From: Paguma larvata
Taxonomy: Eukaryota; Chordata; Mammalia; Carnivora; Viverridae
DNA: 64,000 nt
Direction of reading: 5' to 3'
Assembly: GCA_030068075.1 (NCBI GenBank)
Contig: CM057827.1
Location: 75,406,500-75,470,499, forward strand
Of the stretch, positions 1 to 13,627 are shown in pieces. A program made the translations under genes and the position numbers. The notes beneath the pieces were generated by a model that saw only the letters and a list, made by a program, of their open reading frames with translations, was not told where the DNA came from and did not search any database. Within the stretch, counting starts at the first letter, position 1. Each line of letters starts with the position of its first letter.

Positions 1-23
1 CAACTGAGCCACCCAGGTGCCCC
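1..23 (-). repeat. Feliform tRNA-derived SINE, head only (cut by window edge)
   Basis: The sequence CTGAGCCACCCAGGTGCCCC is the reverse complement of the SINE 5' head seen in complete copies elsewhere in the window. The rest of the element lies before base 1. Confidence 0.7.
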
Positions 24-394
24 TAGATGATTGTTTTTTTAAAGGCAGTTAATTACTCAAGTAGAATTTCTAACCTTAACCTTTCTATTCACTCATTCAA
101 GATTACAGTAAAAAAGTAGTATAGAAAGCAAATGCGAACTTTCAAACAAGCAGTCACAATACTTAGCTATCACTCCTTCAGTTTCATTTAACTCCCGAGG
201 TCCTATGACACAAGGTTTTTCTCTTTGCTTTGATATCTTTCCAAGATTGGTACAGGGAGCTCAGCCTGAGTTCTAGATGAATTAACTGACATATTTTTGG
301 GAGAGCCTTGGCATAACTTGGCTTTTGGGAACACAGACTATCTCAGGATGGAGTAGCATCCTCGTTTCTACTTACCGCTTGGTGATTATTTTTA

Positions 395-650
395 CAATAA
401 ATAGCACTAAGCATTTGGTACCTGCCAGTGACTATGTTAAAACAATTTATGTGCAAAGCTTATTTAATTCTCATAATCTTGTGAAGCTAGTAACTATTAT
501 TCTCCCGATTTCATAAAAAAAGAAGTGGAGGTATATAGAAAGTTCAAGCCACTTTCTGAAAGACCAACAGCCACGAAATAGTGGGGCTGGGATTCGAACT
601 CAGATTGTCTGACCTCAGAGTCTGGTCATTTAAGTGCTCTACAAGCACAG
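395..650 (+). repeat. MIR element
   Basis: MIR-like text in order: stay-in-order landmarks are a TTAATTCTCATAATCTTGTGAAG segment broken by changes, a degenerate central block, and GGGATTCGAACTCAGATTG near 590 followed by CTGACCTCAGAGTCTGGTC. Divergence indicates an ancient mammal-wide copy. Confidence 0.65.
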
Positions 651-2359
651 TGTGTTGTACTTTGATTTGCCAAAATAAATATCCCTATTTAAACTCCCCC
701 AGTTTTGTTCTAGTGGCTCACTTTACCTGTTTCGTCTCTGTTTGAAAGTTAGGTCTGAGGGTTTTGATTTGGTCTCCTTCAGGCCGATCTCAGTTTTCCC
801 TGGGCACCCTCGGTTATGTTTGAGAAAACCCAATGGTTCACCTTTAAAAGTGTCAGTGACTATTCACTGACATAGTATAGTGTCCTTGAACCTGTCAGGT
901 AGTCCTTTGTTACTTCTTTAAAACATTATAAAATTACAAATGGATCTTGAAGTCTCAAATGTATGCTTCCTGAATTTCCTTGGATATCCATGGGGTCTAG
1001 TACCTATACCCTTTGTCACCAGGGCTGGCATTACATGATTGCTGGATCTGAGACTCTTGATTCAGATACAGTTTTTACATGTAAGTGGTTACCTGGTGCT
1101 GGTGGTGTGACGAAAGCCTTCTCCCAGGGTGGACATTCACTCTGACCCCTGCAGAGTCCTGCCTGGACACCAGTGGCAGGGGCAGTCGAGAGTGAGCCCT
1201 GGGCTTGGGTGCATCGTCTTGGGTCAGAGTCAGTAGGTCATTTTGGATCTTACTTTTTTCAGATCGTATGGCCTTTCATGCCACACACACCTCTTGGTTC
1301 TTCATCCTTGGTAAGCGGAGCTTCTTTGAGAACTTGGGGAAGTCTACGTGTGAGATGTCTCCCTTTATGCCCGTGACCTTCTGCATAAGGCTGATCTCTG
1401 CCATTTTATTTTGGTGTCCACTTCATGGCAATTTTTTTCTTCACGTAAGATAGTATATATGGTGTATAGTATAGAATATATTTTGATGTAGTTGGTGGTT
1501 ATTCATTGCTTACGTGTCAAAACCTTCTATGGTCTTCATGCCATTAGGTGATCATAGGCCCAGCAGCCAAACCAAGAAAGGGGGAAAGTTAACCATGTAT
1601 TACACAAGTTATCAAAAACCTTTGAAGTTTCAAAAAAAAATGTAAACTACAGAATCCAAGCTTTCTCTAGAGACAGTTAAGTTACCTTGAAAGACTACCT
1701 CTATAAATAGAATTATCAGCTTCTAAATGTCACATATAACTGTTCAAAAAAAAACACCTCTGCTTCCCATTTGGCAGCAGGATGGACCTCTCCAGAAAGA
1801 AACCAAAGGAAAGGAATGCCAGAATTTATTACATTTGAACAGCTTTAAAAATATAATGGGTTTAGAAACATTGACATTTCAAATAACTGTTTTTTTTTCT
1901 CATTTACCACAAGAAAAGAGAAACCCTTTTAACGTCTTCTCCTAAAAAAGGGGTGATAAGAATCGACCTTTTATTTTGTAACAAAATACCACTTTACCGT
2001 TCAATTACAATTCTGACCTAAAGACCATTTTAACAATATTCTATCTTCACAGTGATAGTTACAAATAACTGAGCATAATATGTATCATTCAGTAAAATTT
2101 AACTTGAGAACCTGAGTACAATTGATTGGACATAGGCATATGGAGCAGCAGGAAGGAGTTTAGGTTCCCGCCCCTTAGTGTTAGAAGCCCTGCCTTAGTG
2201 GCAAGGGCTCATTTGCCATATTCAACAGAGGAAATGAAAGGACCAAACCTGTAGACATCGGGGTGCTGTGTGTCCTGGGGTGGGGGACCCATGCGTGGTG
2301 GAGGCATGAACCCTTTCCTTCCCTTCAGCGTGTGAACTCGCTGGGACAGGAGTCATTCT

Positions 2360-2574
2360 GGGGCACCTGTGTGGCTCAGTCGGTTAAGTGTCCAACTTCA
2401 GATCATGATCTCACCGTCCGTGAGTTCGAGCCTTGCGTCGGGCTTTGTGCTGACAGCTCAGAGCCTGGAGCCTGCTTCAGATCCTGTGTCTCCCTCTTTC
2501 TTTGCCCCTCCCCCACTCATGCTCTGTCTGTCTCTCTGTCTTTCTGAAAAATAAAGATTTAAAAAGTTAAAAAA
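2360..2574 (+). repeat. Feliform tRNA-derived SINE with target-site duplication
   Basis: The tRNA-related head (GGGGCACCTGTGTGGCTCAG), B-box-like GAGTTCGAGCC, CT-rich body and A-rich tail are present. Flanking direct repeats AGGAGTCATTCT (2348-2359) and AGGAGTTATTCT (2575-2586) differ by one base. Confidence 0.9.
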
Positions 2575-2964
2575 AGGAGTTATTCTATAAGCCCCACAAA
2601 GCAGCCAGCCCAGAGGATTATAATTCTTCCTTTAGAAATCTCTAATTAGGCACCACTTTTTGAAATTTCATAGAACGGAGTTCTTAATTTACCTTGTGCA
2701 TGGATCTGCTTCTGTGTGTGTCCCATCTCTTCATTACAGAGACGGGAAAGTGGCATGGGAAGCGACCCTCTTCTCTTTTACTTGCTACCCCTTGTCCTTG
2801 GAAAACAAAAGGAGTACAAAAGGGGATACAAACATACAGTCGTTTCCTTGGGTGATCATGATCTAATCTGTTCTCATCCGAAAAGAAGCTTATTGTCAAC
2901 TGACATTTTGGATGTTATTATGATGTATTACGATGACAACAAGTTGTGAATTATCAATTACTTT

Positions 2965-3160
2965 AAAAAATGTTTTAATGTTTATTTATTTTTGAGGTAG
3001 GGGAGAGGCAGAGAGTGAAAGGGAGACACAGAATCTGAAACAGGCTTCAGGCTCTGAGCTGTCAACACAGAGCCCAACACGGGGCTTGAACTCCAGAATG
3101 GCGAGATCATGACTGGAGCCAAAGTTGGACGCCCAACTGACTGAGCCACCCAGGCACCCC
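2965..3160 (-). repeat. Feliform tRNA-derived SINE, antisense
   Basis: It reads from an inverted A/T tail through GAGAGGCAGAGAG and ends in CTGAGCCACCCAGGCACCCC. The flanks ATCAATTACTTT (2953) and CTCAATCACTTT (3162) are a diverged duplication. Confidence 0.9.
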
Positions 3161-3683
3161 TCTCAATCACTTTTTAAAAAAATTTCCTCTGATATCACTT
3201 AAGTTTGTTTTAATTTCACTACTAAATGATGTTACTGATGACCGGTTTTAGGATCTGCTCATCTCCTAAACATTTCAGGTAAAAAGTAGGTCTGGGATAC
3301 CTTCCTCTTGTCCAGATAACTTGAAAAGCCAACATTACACCCTTATCTAAAATTGGATTCTGTCCTTTTGAATTTCAATTAATTTTCTGATTTAAAAAGC
3401 ATCCTTCCAAAACACTCAGTTTCAATCTGATCAAGCCTTTAATTCTAACTCCCAGTTTGTAGGAAATATAAGGAATAAAAGAACAGATTAGATAATGTGG
3501 AAGTACAAACAGTAACATCCAGGAAGTGAAAAAACTGACAGGTCAAATGATCTGGTTTCTTCAACAAATAAGTTATTAATGCTAAAGATACTCAAGAAAT
3601 ACATCAACTAAATGTATTGTGGGGAATTTATTTGGATCATGATTTGAATACACCGGTACATCAAACATAAAAAACAATCTCCT

Positions 3684-3871
3684 GGGGCATCTGGGTGGCT
3701 CAGTCGGTTGGATGTCTGACTCTTGATTTTGGCTCAGGTCATGATCTCATGGTTCATGGGTTCGAGCCCCACATTGGGCTCTATGCTGATGGTGTGGAGC
3801 CTGCTTGGGATTCTCTCTCTCCCTCTCTCTCTTTTCCCCTTCAGTGCTCTCTTTCTATCTCAAAATAAACT
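3684..3871 (+). repeat. Feliform tRNA-derived SINE
   Basis: Head GGGGCATCTGGGTGGCTCAG, B box GGTTCGAGCCCC and CT-rich body are followed by AAATAAACTTG. The flanking duplication is about 14 bp, with CAATCTCCT on both sides (ending 3683 and 3886). Confidence 0.9.
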
Positions 3872-6359
3872 TGAAAAAGCAATCTCCTCTTCACAGCTCT
3901 CCACCCCACCAGAGAAACTTAACCATTTTATGGAAATACTTAAATATTATGTGCATATTTAGTAGTATTAATTTATTATTTAATTACTGCCATTTTACAT
4001 ATCGTAATGTTATTGTTATTAAAAAAAGACCTTATACTTTAGGGGAGATACCAAAAAAAAAAAAAAGAAAAAAGCATATTATCTGATTAATACCAGGGAA
4101 GCTCCAGATGGAGCTAAATTTGCATATGTACATGCTTAAGATAAATTAGGCCTTTAACTTGCTGAATTCTGCCCAATGGTATCTCCTGGAAACGCAGTAA
4201 ACACGAAATGAAGCAAAGCTGGTTAATTATGTCAAAATGATTGCTAAAATGTGTCAATTGGAATTTGATAAACAGATTCCACTGGTTCCTTGCTGAGCCA
4301 AAGTTTCTCATAGAATCGTAGTAAAAAGACATAGAAGATAATTCTTCCTTTAAAAAAGCAACAACAAACCCAGCGTTTATTACCCTCATTCTACTCCTAA
4401 AACATAAGAAATATACCGATGGCTTACAGCTATTCCTCTGATAGTGCACTTGTATGAATTCTACGTTGAGCTTGGAAGCCTTGAAAAAATGTCGCTACTT
4501 TTGATGATACCCACGAAAAGCAAACTGTTTATTTTGGGTATGCAGTAAAACACAAACATGCTCATCAAACGGGAAACACTTGAGTTAGCATCTGAACAAC
4601 AGATTTTTTTTTTTATAGATAATCCACTGCTCTTCCTCCCATTTAACAATAAATGTATTCTGAAAAGTTTGAAGTAAAACTTCTAGAAAGTCAATCACAT
4701 TGTAAGCGTCAAAGGATCTCAATACAGATTTCCTCTGCTCTCTGAAAGCTGAGTGTTCCTGTGAGAGCTCTCTGAAGCCAAAATGAGGTCAGGTAAAGAG
4801 TATCTGTTTTCTTAAAGTTTGCTTTATGCCGTTTCACTTTTATGAGTGCCCTACATTAGTCCCTGTTCTCACTAACTGAAATTGGACGAGGATTTTTGCC
4901 TTCACAAAAAAAGCCATTACCATACTATGGTCGTCGGTCTTTCGTAAAAGTGAAGTGGCATAGTGTGAACTTCTGGAAAGTGGAGGATACCTGTATTTAT
5001 GTGAGCTCATGAATCCTTTGTTATAATCCATAAGTTACTCAATTTATCAAGTTACCGTCTTCGAGTTTTGTGTTTTTTGTGTATCAGATTTTTAAAAAGA
5101 CTCTGTCTTCTAGATGTGGAATGTAAACTTTAAGTAAAAAAAAGTCAAGTCGCTATAAGGCACTTACAGGATGAGAATCAACAGCCTTATTACTGACAGC
5201 CTTAAACGGATCTACCAAATACAAGGCAGCTTGTGACTTTCTGATAAAAGTAATATATATCATTTATATAAATAATTCCAGGACCTAAAAAGTGCCCATC
5301 AAAACATGTTCAGTAATAACAAATACTAAGGCTTCTGAACGCGCTGTTTGTATTTCTGCTTCATAGTGCTGCACTTACGTGTTGAACACTCTTAGCATTA
5401 AAATGAACAGTAGCATCTTTGTGAAGAAAAAAGTAGCCATGAAATGAATATCAACATAAAATGGCAGGCCTGGAAGGCTGGCCTAGGCCAAGCTTCATAG
5501 ACAGGGATTGGTTCAAAATGCCCGTGGTCTCAAATAGCTAAAGTCTAGGAGACAGGATTCAGTAGCCAGTGCCAGCTACCAGGGTTAGAATCTGTGGGCA
5601 ACTGAGTAAGAACGGAGACCCAAGAGGCTGAATACTCACTGTATGTTCTGTTAATCTGGAAGAGGTGATTATTAGGTGATCTGCCCTAATAATCTGCCCT
5701 CTGTCGTTCTGTCCCACTATGTTTCCTTTCCCTTCTGTCACTGACTATTTAAAAATCTGTCGCTCTCCAGATTAGCAGCTCTGCATTTTAATTAGAAGGA
5801 AATAGCGTGTTCACAAGCATGGAGATTTATCTGTGCCCAGACATTTCGTAGAGGTCCCACAGATTTTTTCCCTGAGCTAATTACCAGTCAGGATAGCTCC
5901 TCAAATTCCTTAGCTTCCTGTTTGGGTTCTAGTTTCTCAAGAATGGCTTGGAGAGATGGCATATAGCTACAGGAATGTTAGTTAGAACAAGCTATTATCT
6001 CTTCGGGCAAAGAGAACTTTTATATCTTCTACCCTCTGTGTTTTGAAGGTAAGAATTGGCCCTGCTATTTTATTTTTTTTATTTTATCTATTTTATTTTA
6101 AAATTTTATTATTTTGATATTTTGTTTTATATTTTATTGTATTCTATTTTCAGTTTTGTGTTGTCTCATTTACTCTGTAAACAGCTTAAGGATAATTATC
6201 ACCTGAGAGTTAGTATGCGTTTAGGTACTCATGTCAAATTTGTTTAACAAGTAAGTAGGACAAATTGAGTTTGCTAAGCATGGTTATTATTGTGGAATAT
6301 GGTGCTGAGCGGTAAAACTTAGTAACTGGTTGAAAATCTTGAGTCACATGAAGAATATG

Positions 6360-6530
6360 ACCCAGCTCCTCTCCAGTCACGTCTTACCTCCTCACGCCTT
6401 ACCACATTTCAGCCGTACTGGCCTGCCTTCTGCTTCTTGAATGGCCAGCCTCCCTTCTATCTTGACACCTCTGCTCATGTTGTTTCTCTGGGAGACATGT
6501 CGCCCTGCCAAACTCCTTCCCGGCGTCCTA
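6360..6530 (+). repeat. L2-like ancient LINE fragment
   Basis: The segment resembles the L2 3' region: CTCCAGTCACGTCTTACC, then CTGGCCTGCCTTCTGCTTC, then CACCTCTGCTCATGTTGTT, with heavy divergence. Called from text pattern only. Confidence 0.45.
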
Positions 6531-7422
6531 AAAAACTAGAATTGAGAAAGTTTAAAAAAGAAAACCCAGAGGAAGAAGGACGTTCAAACTCCGTTTCTCA
6601 GGTTCTGTGTTGGCTGCATTAGTTGACCTTAGGAAAAGTGGTTGGCTCAAGGTCTCTCCTCTTCAGCTTGGGTATTACTAGTGCTTGCTAGGGCTGCTCA
6701 GTTGGAGATTTTATCATATGTTTATGAGAAATGAATTCGACTAGGAAAATCCTTATGTGATTTTCAAAAGAGGCTTTATAGAATCTTACAAATGAGAACA
6801 GAAGCTGGAGGAAGAGCTGTCAGCGGTTAAAAGGTGTGAATTTGGATTTTATACTAAGATGTGAATTAGTACCAGAGAGGTGGTTTCAGTGAACTGAGGT
6901 ACAGTAAGAAAATAATCAGACAAGTCAAAGATAAGACGATAGGTAAGACTTCTTAATTCTGCACTTGTGAGCCTCTGGCATATATTTAGCAGCAAATTGA
7001 AAGCAATCTCCTATTCCTGATAAAAATGAGGGTTCAGTCATTTTCTCCAGCAAACCCCACCATATCCTCTGAGGGTATGCTTTGAGCCATCTGTTTCATC
7101 GTAGGATTGTAGTCTTTGGGGATTTAAATTATTTAACATTAACCTCGATGGGGAACTTTTCACTGGAAGAAGAAAACTTGGACAGATTAAGGTAGAAAAT
7201 ACCATGTTTGAGAGACATAAGTAATAGTAAGGGTAGATTGACTTTCAAAAAAGTACTCCGTATGTAGACAGGAAAATGAGATAATACAGAGCAGTGGATG
7301 ACAGGCTGTGGAATTCAGGCAAGGTTTGACTCTGCTATGAGATCACGTTGGTGAGTTTCAAAGTGAGCTTTGGAGAGTACCATTGTAGTAGTGGGCTTGT
7401 GCTTTATTCTGTATTACTGCAC

Positions 7423-7444
7423 TGAGAGAGAGAGAGAGAGAGAG

Positions 7445-7480
<36 letters not shown>
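7423..7480. repeat. Compound microsatellite (AG)n(TG)n
   Basis: About 13 AG units (7423-7448) pass directly into about 16 TG units (7449-7480). Confidence 0.95.
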
Positions 7481-7481
<1 letters not shown>

Positions 7482-7722
7482 CTCTAAGCATCATTCTACA
7501 GGTGTCAAGGCTTTTTCCAAATAATGGCATTGGCCTCACTCTTCTTTCTCATCTCCCTCCGGAAGTGAATTGTGTGTCATTACAAGATTGCTGATGGCAT
7601 TAGAGGACCATCAACTTCAGGTAATAGACCTGGAACCTTTGATTATTTGTGTGATGGTTTTCACCAACTTTTGGGTTTCAGATAGGTTATAAATGAAGTA
7701 CGAATAAACTGGTGAACTGAAT

Positions 7723-7907
7723 CTTTTTTTCTTAAGTTTATTTATTTAGAGAAAGCACTGGAGGGGCAGAAAAAGGGAAAGAGAGAGAATCGCAAGCAGC
7801 CTCCCAAGAGCCTGATGCGGGGCTTGAACTCACAAACTGTGAGATCCCGGCCTGTGCCGAAAGCAAGAGTTGGATGCTCAACTGACTGAGCCACCTAGAC
7901 ACCCTGG
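7723..7907 (-). repeat. Feliform tRNA-derived SINE, antisense
   Basis: It starts in TTTTTTTCTTAAGTTTATTT and ends in CTGACTGAGCCACCTAGACACCC. The body has the GAGGGGCAGAAAAAGGG purine block. Confidence 0.85.
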
Positions 7908-8536
7908 GCAGAATATTTTTTAAGTAAATCAACACCATAAGCATATCGTTATGTGTATTTATGCATCAAACAAGAAAGGGAAAGTGCAAACCTTTCTAAA
8001 GGTTCGGGAAAGGAATTTAACTTTCTTTCTTTCTTTTTTTTTTTTTCCTGTTTCGCGTAGTCCCTTCCTGACTCATTCAACTCCGGATCTGAGAGCAAGA
8101 AGAGCAGGGAGCGTATATTACATATTTATATTATTAACACCCAGTAGTGTTTGGCACATAGTTGTGCTGAAAAATGTTTGAAGGAATGAAAAAGTTTCTA
8201 AATAACTGAATTGTGACTCCTAAAGTTGTTTAACTTCACATATGCCCGTTTTCTCTGAGAAAGGTAGTAAACTATTTCCATAAAAAATTCTTAGATTATG
8301 CTGGAAACTAGAAGTTTATCCCACACTTACCTCAGACCAGAATTGGAACAAAAAGTTGAAAGGCATGTGTTCTCTAAAGTTAATTTTAACTACAGTTTGA
8401 GAAGTATGGATGTTACAAGCATTTCACTGAAATAATGAGACAACTCACACTTCGGTGACACAATTGCTATCCTAGAAACTGACTCTTACTGCCTACCCCT
8501 TGTGTAGGACTTTCTGGTAATTTGTCAGAGAGAGTA

Positions 8537-8861
8537 CAATTGACCCTTGACCATCACAAGGTTGGGGTGCCAACCCTCCACTCAGTTAAAGATCCATGTA
8601 TAACATTTGACTCCCCTCCCCAATTTAACTACTAGTAGGTTACTGTTGACTAGAAGCCTTACTGATTATGTAAACCATCGATTAATACATATTCTATATA
8701 TTATATGTATTATAAGCTATATAAGTACAGTACCATAAGCTAGAGAAAAGAAAATGTCAAGAAAATCATAAGAGGAAATATTTACAGTATTATATTTATT
8801 GAAAAAATCTGCATATAAGTGAACATGTAAAGTTCCAAACTGTGTTATTCAAAGTCAATGG
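8537..8861. mobile_element. Non-autonomous Tc1/mariner-type (Tigger-like) DNA transposon
   Basis: The ends are imperfect terminal inverted repeats: CAATTGACCCTTGACCA on the left and, inverted, CATTGACTTTGAATAACACA on the right. TA dinucleotides flank both (8535-8536 and 8862-8863), as expected for this superfamily. The interior is A/T rich with no open frame. The family name is uncertain. Confidence 0.6.
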
Positions 8862-9490
8862 TACTTGCTTCCCCATCCCATATTCATTCTCTTTCTTTTC
8901 AAACCCCTGATTCTTATCTGGACCAATGGCTACCTGGGAAGAAACTATCTCACATTCCTTGTAGCTTAATAAAACAATATGATACTGCCAAAAGAGAAAT
9001 AAGTGGAAATGTTTTGTGGTGGTTTCTGGGAAAACATAACTGACAGATGGGAAAATGCCTTTTGCCCATTTTTCTTCAAGTCTTCTTCCAGCTCGCTGCC
9101 TGGAATTTTGACGGGATAGAGGGAGCTCTGGTCATCATCTTGAATCATGGTGAGAGGGGTCTTCATAGGAATGGCAGAACAATGAACTGGAAGGAGCCTG
9201 GGCCTCCATGCCAACATTTGACCACCTAAGTTTTGACTTCATTTGGTTGACAGAGATACAATTTATCTTGTTTAAGCCATACATTCTCAGATCTTCGTTA
9301 CACACAACCGGACCTGATCCTAAAGGACACATTGTTTTACTATAGGTCACTTCTCACATCTTAAGATTCCATTGCTTGTCTGAGGATTGGTCCTTTAATT
9401 CTCTTATTTATTCTGCCTTGTCTAATTACTTGATTTCATCTTGGAATTCTGTGCCAGGGTTTGATGTTGGCCTTGTTTCAGAAAATGATG

Positions 9491-9681
9491 AGGTGCCTGG
9501 GTGGCTCAGTCACTTAAGCATCCTACTTTTGATTTCGACTCAGGCCATGATCTCCGGGTTTGTGAGTTCGAGTATTCGGCTCCGTGCTGACAGTGTGGAG
9601 CCTGCTTGGAATTCTCTCTTTCTCCCTCTCTCTCTGCCCTTTCCCCATGCATACTCTCTAAACAAACAAACATACAAACTT
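9491..9681 (+). repeat. Feliform tRNA-derived SINE
   Basis: Head AGGTGCCTGGGTGGCTCAG and CT-rich TCTCTCTTTCTCCCTCTC block, ending in an A-rich CAAACAAACATACAAAC tail. Confidence 0.85.
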
Positions 9682-11394
9682 AAGGGGAAAAAATTGATCT
9701 GAGAGATTTTCTAGATTGTTTACAGTGGCACGGGGTTAACACAGAATATTCACCAATTATTTTGGGGAAACCAGCTAGATTCTAAATTCCAGAATGTCAG
9801 CATCATACTTCTCTCATAAAGCCTAGAACCCTCTTAGGGTACTTGAGTGTATTTGGCTTTTCCTTCAACATAATCCATGCCGATGGGGAAGCCACATTTT
9901 AGGGGCATTGGAAATATAGGCACATCTTACTATGTGGTGCTCAATGTGGATATTTGATGCTCAGGGGCTTTTGGGGCCCCACATCTGGTGAGAAAGCTAA
10001 TTCTAGGTCATGGTTGAGCAGGAGGAGAGATTTTTCTTACCGCTATTGTTCTCTTGGCTCAACCTGACTTTTTTTTTTATTAATCACTGTAGTGGCTTGT
10101 ATAATATTTCTCACAAAGACAAAGAGTTAGCTGTCACTTTCTTATGGGTAAATACCGGAGTGCTTGACATCTGCATCTAGAAAAGTTCACCATGGAAGCT
10201 AGACATTGGGTGGCAAATATTTTTTATGTCCTATAAGCTGAACTGTGGGTCATCTTTAGTTTGATCTGTGTCAGCCTGTGGACTTAGGATCCACCTTGAC
10301 CTTCTAAATATCTCATAGATGAGAATAGAGAAATCCAGAGAGAAAAAAGGGTGTATTTCGTCTTCCTGTCGCAGCCATCGTGGTGACTGTTTGTACTTAC
10401 TCTCTTTCTACTGAAGATTTGTGAACTTGTCAGCCTATAGAGTTCATTTGTGATTTCCCAGAGACATATGTCTTGGTCGAGGGTGTATGCTCAGAGCTGT
10501 GTGGAAAATAAAGGAAGGTCCAGGAAAATGGAGCTTAAAGCGAAGTATTCATCCAGAACTAGTGATACATTCCTCTTGCTTCCTAGACTTGGTTTCTGAA
10601 AGGATACCCCACAGAGGTCTGGGCCAGTTTTGTGAGAAAAAGCTTCAAATACCAAGGACAGATGTCAGTTATGGGAATTGCCTCCTACTACCAAATTATC
10701 AGAATGGGGTGTTACCAGGCTTGGGCACATCTTCTGTCTTTCACGCTCGCTCTCGTGTACGTACACCTGATGTATATTGTTGAAACTGGAAATCTTAGCA
10801 GGTTCTCTTTGCCCACATGAAGGTTGTTCCTTCTAATCCCACCTGAACTTCCTCTGGAGAGCTTCCTGGTGGTATTAAGTCCTTTCAGTTTTTTGCTGTT
10901 GGGGCTGAAAGGGTAAGCTTGTAATTGAAAGCTATGTTATCTGTGACTAGATGGTAAGCTTTCTGAAAGCATATTGGTACTGTAGAATTTTAATAAGTGT
11001 AGTGTCCACGTGGTCACTGAGTCTAAGATAGGTGTTAGACCAATTTGAGAAGGTAGGCAGAGTGAGAATCCCGGGTATTATAAATATAGTGACGGACTCT
11101 AACACCGTTATTTCTCCCTTGCTATCATTAACAGAATACTACCATTACCAGAGTTCTTTGAAACTTGGTTTTATTTTTAGAAGTCATATTGTAGTTATTT
11201 AAAGGAACCTTTGAAGTAATCCCTTTCCTGAAATGAAGAATTATTTATTTTTGAGTTTGGATTTTCATACCTTCAAACATGTCAGCATGTCAAATATTAG
11301 TATATCAAATGTCATAATATTTGTTTGTGTCCTAGGGAACTCAGATAGCCAAGAAGCCTCGTGGAAATAGCTTTATTAATTACAGGTGTAATAA

Positions 11395-11525
11395 CAAATG
11401 GTAGGACCTAGCAGGTGCTGGTGTCCACCCATTAACTGAGCATGTGGCCTTGGTCAGGCCATTGAGCGTCTCTAGACCTAACGTTCTCTGTTCTTCTCTA
11501 AAGCGAGGGTTAGAATGAATGACAC
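11395..11525 (+). repeat. MIR-like ancient SINE fragment
   Basis: Degenerate MIR core: GCATGTGGCCTTGGTCAGGCC, followed by GAGCGTCTCTAGACC and AAGCGAGGGTTAGAATGA, corresponding to the 'ctcatctgtaaaatg' end. Strongly diverged. Confidence 0.4.
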
Positions 11526-11944
11526 CTGCGGTTCCAGCCTATGCGATCTATGTACGTTTTGTCTTTAATGCATTCTGAGAAGGTCTTTGCCCTCAAGAAA
11601 TTTCAGCTTTTTTTGTTTTTTAGATTTCCTTCTTTTCGGCTAGGTTCCAAAAGTAACATGTGCTTGTTGTTTACAAAGGGAAATTCAACTGGAAAATGTA
11701 TTATGCAGAAAGGAAAAGTCTCCTTCAATCCCACCCTCTGAGAGAGAATCCTTCTTAAAATAGGTGTATAATTATTTCGGCTTATTTCTATGCATATATT
11801 AGTATTTTGTGATATATACATACATATGTGTATAGCGTGTGTGTATATGTGTATGCATATATATATCTTATTTGTGCTGTACTAAAACTTGATTTTTTCA
11901 CATAACAGTTGAAATAATATCTTTCCATGTCAGTACATATAGTC

Positions 11945-12290
11945 ACCTTATTTTTTTAACTGAGATATAATTGACATGTAATACTCTGTTAGTTTTAAGT
12001 GTACAACATAATGATTCAATATGATTCAAAACGCTGTTAGTTTTAAGTGTACAACATAATGATACAATATTATATATTGTAAAATGATAACCACAAGTCT
12101 ACTTAACATCTGTTACACAGTTAAAATTTTTTTCTTGGGATGAGAACTTTTAAGATCTACTCTCAGTAACTTTCAATTATGCAATACAGTATTATTAACT
12201 ATAGTCACCATGCTGTACCTTACATAAGCTACCTTATTTTTCAAATGCCTTGTACAATGTTACTAATTGAATATTGGAGGCACACCAAAT
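11945..12290 (-). repeat. L1 3'-region fragment, antisense, with internal tandem duplication
   Basis: Typical antisense L1 text (TGAGATATAATTGACATG; AGTGTACAACATAATGAT; ATTATTAACTATAGTCACCA). A block of about 38 bp occurs twice, at 11984-12021 and 12032-12070. The same L1 family recurs at 33425-34256. Confidence 0.65.
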
Positions 12291-12917
12291 ACACATTTTG
12301 GCCAAATGGTCAAGTGGTACATCATATTTTGCTGAAATTAAAGCTAAATATCACTGTCATAGAATGGATGTCTGGAATACAAGAAAAAAATCTGAATATT
12401 TAACAAAACTTAAAAATTTTTAAAAAAAGATATTATAATCAGATTTAATTTTGATAATATATATATTCTCCTTTTTCCCCAATGCCTGGTGTGGGATTAT
12501 TCCTGCGGTCACTATACTATGGGACACAGAGTTTGGTATTGCTGATATTAATGTTGCTCCTCAGCAACTAACCTTGTCCTCTCCAGTAATAACTAGGTCA
12601 AGACTAGGTAATAGACTAGGTAAAGACTTACGTCCTCATTAACCACTGGCCTTGGAGATTTCTGTGACAATCATGAGTTGAACTGAAGGAATCTCAGAAA
12701 TTGAAGCATTATGCATTGCTTGATGTACATATTTTTAGGAGGACACTTAAGATTGCTGCCAACACCTATATCTAACTTTCTAAGATTTTTGCTGCATCAT
12801 ACAATTAGTTAATTGAAAAAAAAATCTGTCATTAACTTTGACTCTAAAATCGTGGTAGTAAATGAATGTGGTTGACTTTCAAGATGTGACAGAATTGTTG
12901 CAAGATCACATATATCT

Positions 12918-12977
12918 CTGTATCTTTCACTGCACGCACACCAGCTTCTGTATCTTTCACTGCACGCACACTAGCTT
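12918..12977. repeat. Two-copy 30-bp tandem repeat
   Basis: The unit CTGTATCTTTCACTGCACGC...AGCTT occurs at 12918-12947 and 12948-12977 with one base difference. Confidence 0.9.
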
Positions 12978-13627
12978 CACCATGACTTCTGGGATAGAAT
13001 GATACGAGACTCTTTATATGTTAGAAAAATGTGAATTCTCAAAGTACATCAGTTTTGTTTCAATCTGCCCCCTGCCTTATTTAGCAAATTCTAGTGAATA
13101 AATCATGTTGTTAATAAGCAATCATTGGATTTAGCAGGCCTGCGATTTTAGTATTCTTATCTGCAAACTAGAACATGATGGGGGTTTTTGTTGCTGTCGT
13201 TGCTCAAGCAGCCTGTGGAACAGGTGCCAGCTCTTCCTCCGTCTTGCTTTGGGCTTTTATGTGAGTACACAAGGCAGTTGCACAACCTCTTGTAACTCAT
13301 GAAATTAGTCTTTGACTGAAGAAGAAGAAGAAAGAAAGTACAGTAATCCTTTTATCCTTTCTAGTTCTGCCCATCACGCTGTGCCATAATTACCATCTGA
13401 ACATACAGCTGTGTGAGTGTGACCGAAACTTTGAGTGCTTGAAGCTCCTCAGACACCCTTCACCATGTTTGTTCCATTGTCAACCATGGCTAGCTGTCAC
13501 TGTTCATTTGTTTCCACTCTATGCTTCTTCATCTGGACTCACCATGTGAGTGCGGGAGATCAGGAACTCCTCCAAGAGAATAAAGCAGGAGCAGGATCGA
13601 ATGGATTGTTAAGGAACTGTGCTCTTG

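Noticed and set aside
2360..2450. tRNA-like A and B boxes that could suggest tRNA genes (also at other SINE heads)
   Set aside because: They are internal promoter remnants of tRNA-derived SINEs: followed by the SINE body, without a complete cloverleaf.
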